Shown here: positions 60,031 to 64,000 of the stretch, in pieces
How positions within the stretch are numbered: position 1 is the stretch's first letter
Layout: every line of letters begins with the position of its first letter
Assembly (NCBI RefSeq): GCF_020687505.1
Contig: NZ_JAJEQT010000003.1
Source: Coprococcus_C hominis
GTDB taxonomy: Bacteria > Bacillota > Clostridia > Lachnospirales > Lachnospiraceae
Strand: one strand, 5' to 3'
DNA: 64,000 nucleotides
Translations under genes and position numbers: made by a program
The notes under the pieces: model-generated
Database searches by the model: none
Told to the model about the DNA's origin: nothing
Seen by the model: only the letters and a program-made list of their open reading frames with translations

Positions 60031-61449
60031 ATGAATTATTTTGAGCAAAAAGTCTACAATTATATACAGACACACGGATTGATCGAACCGGGAAATCGAC
60101 TGGTAGTCGGTGTGTCGGGTGGTGCGGATTCCGTGTGCCTGCTACGCGTGTTAAAGGCGCTTATGCCAGTGTTGCATATCCCTTCGCAGGGCATCGTTGT
60201 GGTGCATGTGCATCATGGCATCCGGGGCGCGGAGGCAGATCATGATGCCGCATTTACCAAAGACTTGTGTGCAAAGCTTGGATTCCTGTATCAGGAATAT
60301 CGGAAAGATATTCCGGCGTATGCGAAGCAGTTAAATATGACTGTTGAGGAAGCGGGACGGGAGTATCGTTATCAGTGTATGGAAGAACTGGTTATGCAAC
60401 TGAAATTCGATAAGATCGCCGTCGCGCACAACCAGGATGATGTCGCGGAGACGGTGCTGTTCCATATGCTTCGGGGCAGTGGATTGAACGGGCTTGCCGG
60501 GATCGCGGCGAGCAGGGGGAATATCATCCGCCCGCTGCTCGGTGTGTCGCGTGCAGAAATCGAAGCGTATCTGGAAGAATGCGGACAGGATTTTTGTCTG
60601 GATTCGACAAATGTTGAGCTTGCCTATGCACGAAACAAGATCCGGCACAGTATATTGCCTGTGATGAAGGAATTGAATGACCGGGCGGTGGAGCATATCT
60701 GCCAGCTGGCGCAGGATGCGGCACAAAGCTATGACTATATTCATACGCAGGCGATGGAACAATGCGATACAACAGAGGATGAGGATGCCTTTGGCAGAAC
60801 GGTGACACTTTCGATTGCAGAACTGTATAAAGTAGGACCGGTGCTGCAGGAGCATATTGTATGGGAAGCAATCGGACAGGTTGCACAGCGCAAGAAGGAT
60901 ATTACGCGGCGGCATATACAGGCGGTTGTGGCACTGATCTATCAGGATTCTGGAAGCAGTGTACAGCTTCCATATGGTATCCATGCGAGAAGAAATTATG
61001 GGGAGCTGATCCTTTCGGATAAGGTGCAGACAATGACGGACTACCGGTTTGCGATTGCGCAGGCAGGTGATTATGAAATCCCGAATCAGGGAACACTTTC
61101 CGTATCCATTGAGGATTTTACTTTTACGGAGCCAATTCCGAAAAAAAACTATACGAAATTCATTGACTATGCTAAAATAAAAGGTACTCTGTGTGTCCGG
61201 ACACCGGAAGACGGAGATTATATCGTGATTGATACAGCTGGAAATACGAAGAAACTGTCGCGTGTATTTATCGATGCGAAGATCGACAGGACCAAACGGG
61301 CAGGATGGCCGGTGCTTGCATGCGGACAGGAAATCGTATGGGTAGTTGGACTGCGGTTTTCGCCAGCGTATCATGTGGATGAGCAGACAAACAAAATTAT
61401 GAAAATACAGTATGGAAGCAAAGGAGATCAGAATGGAACAAAAGATTGA
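60031..61449 (+). CDS. tilS: tRNA(Ile)-lysidine synthase
   Basis: 472 residues. N-terminal PP-loop VVGVSGGADSVCLLRVL (~25-41), VVHVHHGIRGAEADHDAAF, AHNQDDVAETVLFHMLRGSG and the lysidine-specific insertion, followed by TilS substrate-binding C-terminal domains (DYIVIDTAGNTKKLSRVF near the end). It changes C34 of the AUA-reading tRNA-Ile to lysidine. Essential in most bacteria. Overlaps the hpt start by 17 bases. Confidence 0.95.
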   Translation: MNYFEQKVYNYIQTHGLIEPGNRLVVGVSGGADSVCLLRVLKALMPVLHIPSQGIVVVHVHHGIRGAEADHDAAFTKDLCAKLGFLYQEYRKDIPAYAKQLNMTVEEAGREYRYQCMEELVMQLKFDKIAVAHNQDDVAETVLFHMLRGSGLNGLAGIAASRGNIIRPLLGVSRAEIEAYLEECGQDFCLDSTNVELAYARNKIRHSILPVMKELNDRAVEHICQLAQDAAQSYDYIHTQAMEQCDTTEDEDAFGRTVTLSIAELYKVGPVLQEHIVWEAIGQVAQRKKDITRRHIQAVVALIYQDSGSSVQLPYGIHARRNYGELILSDKVQTMTDYRFAIAQAGDYEIPNQGTLSVSIEDFTFTEPIPKKNYTKFIDYAKIKGTLCVRTPEDGDYIVIDTAGNTKKLSRVFIDAKIDRTKRAGWPVLACGQEIVWVVGLRFSPAYHVDEQTNKIMKIQYGSKGDQNGTKD

Positions 61450-61954
61450 TGTTATGATTGATGAGGCAACTGTGGAGGCAAGAATTGCAGAAATCGCACA
61501 GCAGTTAAGCAAGGAATATGAGGGAAAGACGATTCATATTATCGGTGTTTTAAAGGGAAGCGTGTTCTTCATGTGTGAGCTTGCAAAGCGTCTGACTGTA
61601 CCAGTGACGATGGATTTCATGTCTGTTTCCAGCTATGGAAATGATACCAAGTCTTCCGGTGTTGTAAAGATGATCAAGGATCTCGATGAGAGTATCGAGG
61701 GAAGAGACGTGGTACTGATTGAGGATATTATGGATTCCGGTCGTACACTTTCTTATCTCATCAATATATTGAAGGAGCGCAAACCGGCAAGCTTTAAGGT
61801 AGTCACATTACTGGATAAGCCGGATCGCCGTGTTGTAGAGTTGGAGCCGGACATCACCGGATTTGTGATTCCAGACCGCTTCGTTGTAGGATATGGTCTT
61901 GATTGTGCACAGAAATACAGAAATCTTCCATATATTGGTGTGATTTCTGAGTAA
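61433..61954 (+). CDS. hpt: hypoxanthine phosphoribosyltransferase
   Basis: 173 residues: IIGVLKGSVFFMCELAKRL, VSSYGNDTKSSGVVKM and the PRPP loop DVVLIEDIMDSGRTLSYL (~92-109), then FVVGYGLDCAQKYRNLPYI. Purine salvage, adding phosphoribose to hypoxanthine/guanine. The ATG at 61433 with AAAGGAG upstream overlaps tilS. tilS-hpt-ftsH is the standard Firmicute order. Confidence 0.95.
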   Translation: MEQKIDVMIDEATVEARIAEIAQQLSKEYEGKTIHIIGVLKGSVFFMCELAKRLTVPVTMDFMSVSSYGNDTKSSGVVKMIKDLDESIEGRDVVLIEDIMDSGRTLSYLINILKERKPASFKVVTLLDKPDRRVVELEPDITGFVIPDRFVVGYGLDCAQKYRNLPYIGVISE

Positions 61955-61984
61955 TACATAAATTTATCCAGAAGGGAGCATAGC

Positions 61985-63880
61985 ATGAAGGGATTAAAAA
62001 AAGGACTCGGAATCTACCTGATTCTGTTCTTTGCGATGTTCTGTGGCATTATTTGGTACATGAACAAAAACTCAAAGACAGATTCCGGTTATACGATCGT
62101 CGATTTTCAGGCAGAAGTATCCGAGGATTTGATAGGCTCCGTTGAGATCTATCAGAATAAGGAGATACCGACAGGAACGGTATACATCACGTATCGTCAG
62201 ACAAACGAAGAAAAAGAATTCTATGTGTCGGATGTCAATAAGGTACAGCAGATTATCATGAGCAAAGGAAACGGAAATATCCGCCTGGAGCTGCATGATG
62301 TCAGTGGTCAGAGCAACGTCTGGACATGGTTGCCGACAGTCGTGCTTATTGTGGTATTGCTGGTCGTTGTTATGATATTCATGGCAAATATGTCTGGTGC
62401 CGGTGGCGGTGGTGGTGCCGGTGGCGGCAAGATGATGAACTTTGGCAAGAGCCGGGCACATATGTCAAACGAGAACGATCAGAAGTATACATTCAAGGAT
62501 GTCGCTGGTCTGGAAGAAGAAAAAGAGGATATGGCGGAGATCGTAGATTTCCTGCGGAATCCAAAGAAATATAACACGCTGGGTGCACGTATTCCGAAGG
62601 GCGTTCTGTTAGAGGGACCTCCGGGAACAGGTAAGACACTGCTTGCAAAGGCAGTTGCCGGAGAAGCTGGTGTTCCGTTCTTCTCGATTTCCGGTTCGGA
62701 TTTCGTCGAGATGTTCGTCGGTGTTGGTGCGAGCCGTGTGCGTGATCTGTTTGAGGATGCAAAGAAGAATGCACCATGTATCGTGTTTATCGATGAGATT
62801 GATGCGGTTGCCAGAAAGCGTGGCTCTGGTCTTGGTGGCGGTCATGATGAGCGTGAGCAGACATTGAACCAGATGCTTGTTGAGATGGATGGTTTCGGTA
62901 CGAACGAAGGTATCATTGTGCTTGCGGCGACAAACCGTGTGGATATTCTTGATCCAGCGATTTTGAGACCGGGACGTTTTGACCGTAAGGTTATGGTCGG
63001 CAGACCGGATGTTAAGGGACGTGAGGAGATCCTTCGTGTCCATGTCAGAAACAAGCCGTTGTCTGATGATGTCGATCTGCATGAGATCGCAAGAACAACT
63101 GCAGGCTTTGCTGGTGCGGATCTGGAGAACCTGATGAATGAGGCAGCTATCTGTGCAGCTAAACAGAATCGGCAGTTTATCAAGAAGGAAGATGTTGACA
63201 AGTGTTTTGTCAAGATTGGAATTGGCGGTGAAAAGAAGAGCCGTCTTGTACCGGAGAAGGAGCGGAAGATTACCGCTTACCACGAGAGTGGACATGCGAT
63301 CTTGTTCCATTTACTGAGCGAGGTTGGACCGGTGCATCTTGTATCCATTATTCCAAATGGACGTGGTGCTGGCGGATATACGATGCCATTGCCGGAGAAT
63401 GATAATGTGTTTATGACGAAGAAGCATATGCTGCAGGATATCATGGTCAGCTTTGGTGGACGAATCGCAGAGGAACTGATCTTCGGCGATATCACAACCG
63501 GTGCTTCTGCAGACATCAAGCAGGCAACCCAGACCGCACAGGCGATGGTTGTCAAGTATGGTATGTCTGAGAAGGTTGGGCTGATTAACTACGAGGTAAA
63601 CAGTGAGGAAGAAGTATTTCTCGGCAGAGATCTCGGGCATGCAAGAAATTACAGCGAGAAGGTCGCCGCGATGATCGATAAGGAAGTGCGCCGGATCATG
63701 GATGAGTGTTATCAGGAAGCAAAGCTTATCATCGAGAGTCATATTGACGTATTGCATCGTTGTGCAGCTGCTTTGCTGGAGAAAGAACGTATCAACCGTG
63801 CAGAATTTGAAGCACTTTTTGAAGTCAGTCCAACAGAAACTTATCCGGATGGACTGGATACAACCGGATTGAATCTGTAA
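61985..63880 (+). CDS. ftsH: ATP-dependent zinc metalloprotease FtsH
   Basis: 631 residues. Two membrane segments (~8-25 and ~118-138) flank an external domain. A Gly-rich stretch then precedes the AAA domain, with Walker A GPPGTGKTLLAKAVAGEAG (~210-228), Walker B IVFIDEIDAVARKR (~262) and the second-region-of-homology segment ATNRVDILDPAILRPGRFDR. Zinc protease HESGHAILFH is near 432, with a third ligand Asp in the GASADIKQATQ region. Degrades membrane and short-lived proteins as a hexamer. GAAGGGAG upstream. Confidence 0.96.
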   Translation: MKGLKKGLGIYLILFFAMFCGIIWYMNKNSKTDSGYTIVDFQAEVSEDLIGSVEIYQNKEIPTGTVYITYRQTNEEKEFYVSDVNKVQQIIMSKGNGNIRLELHDVSGQSNVWTWLPTVVLIVVLLVVVMIFMANMSGAGGGGGAGGGKMMNFGKSRAHMSNENDQKYTFKDVAGLEEEKEDMAEIVDFLRNPKKYNTLGARIPKGVLLEGPPGTGKTLLAKAVAGEAGVPFFSISGSDFVEMFVGVGASRVRDLFEDAKKNAPCIVFIDEIDAVARKRGSGLGGGHDEREQTLNQMLVEMDGFGTNEGIIVLAATNRVDILDPAILRPGRFDRKVMVGRPDVKGREEILRVHVRNKPLSDDVDLHEIARTTAGFAGADLENLMNEAAICAAKQNRQFIKKEDVDKCFVKIGIGGEKKSRLVPEKERKITAYHESGHAILFHLLSEVGPVHLVSIIPNGRGAGGYTMPLPENDNVFMTKKHMLQDIMVSFGGRIAEELIFGDITTGASADIKQATQTAQAMVVKYGMSEKVGLINYEVNSEEEVFLGRDLGHARNYSEKVAAMIDKEVRRIMDECYQEAKLIIESHIDVLHRCAAALLEKERINRAEFEALFEVSPTETYPDGLDTTGLNL

Positions 63881-64000
63881 TCGATTGTGAAAAATGTAGT
63901 GATAGAAACTATGGAATTGTGCAAGATGCACAAAAAGACGACAAAAAACGAATTTTTGCGACATGATTCAAGAGAATATGCACAAAAAAAATCTGAAAAA
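63881..64000. other. window end, no gene seen
   Basis: 120 bases after ftsH, AT-rich, with runs of A at the end. No ribosome site or terminator is evident before the edge. Confidence 0.6.

Noticed and set aside
60331..61512. 393-codon reading frame on the minus strand opposite tilS
   Set aside because: It is antisense to a clear tilS frame, has no ribosome site, and its composition is that of a shadow of the plus-strand codons. Other long antisense frames (for example opposite cbiA, cobT, ftsH) were left out for the same reason.

Overview
The window reads as the chromosome of an anaerobic, spore-forming Gram-positive of the Clostridia, most like a Lachnospiraceae member. The evidence is the anaerobic (cbi-type) cobalamin pathway, rubrerythrin and indolepyruvate:ferredoxin oxidoreductase, type III glutamine synthetase, and sporulation genes in their usual order (yabP, yabQ, divIC, spoIIE, with spoVT nearby). 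I cannot name a species. No rRNA, tRNA, prophage or complete insertion sequence was recognised.

Layout. (1) 1-12212: the tail of a cobalamin operon (cobJ end, cobK, cbiET, cbiA, cbiC, cobT, an unknown membrane-anchored protein, cobU, cobS), then a convergent lipoprotein gene, then a minimal CobU-like gene, a cobC-like phosphatase and cbiB. (2) 12213-14074: an oxidative-stress pair, a flavin reductase/rubredoxin/rubrerythrin fusion behind a PerR-like operator, and a hemerythrin. (3) 14075-23446: an AT-rich accessory island of short unrelated plus-strand genes and gene fragments, with two copies of a PD-(D/E)XK nuclease module (one reduced to a scar), GNAT genes and remnants that share a 28-bp junction, and a cluster of palindromic repeats. 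(4) 23447-27360: a membrane redox module (TlpA-like lipoprotein, NapH-like ferredoxin, CxxC mini-protein) divergent from a two-component system. (5) 27399-29385: a manganese-riboswitch (yybP-ykoY type) operon with a cation antiporter and a TMEM165/GDT1 exporter. (6) 29431-33888: cobD, an intruding Fic gene, cobQ and cobO. (7) 33939-47450: signalling genes (Ser/Thr kinase, atypical hybrid kinase, HTH protein, FHA protein, two membrane-anchored sigma factors) around an aryl-CoA metabolic operon. (8) 47536-55224: a decayed SulP transporter, an NSS transporter, glnN, and a decayed hybrid kinase next to an intact solute-binding protein and Hpt protein. (9) 55310-63880: spoVT, HU and the rqcP-yabP-yabQ-divIC-spoIIE-tilS-hpt-ftsH cluster.

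Working together: the cob/cbi genes cover corrin ring finishing (CobJ, CobK, CbiET, CbiC), amidation (CbiA, CobQ), adenosylation (CobO), aminopropanol attachment (CobD, CbiB) and lower-loop assembly (CobU, CobT, CobS, CobC-like). Enzymes for the early steps are not in the window and presumably lie upstream.

Strongest candidates for something undescribed: the translationally linked HTH-FHA-sigma/TM-sigma/TM cassette (41621-46855); the two clusters of 38-bp palindromes with a 61-63 bp period and compensatory changes in the arms (about 7229-7421 and 21909-22131); and the 28-bp sequence that begins exactly at the stop codon of three unrelated genes in the island.
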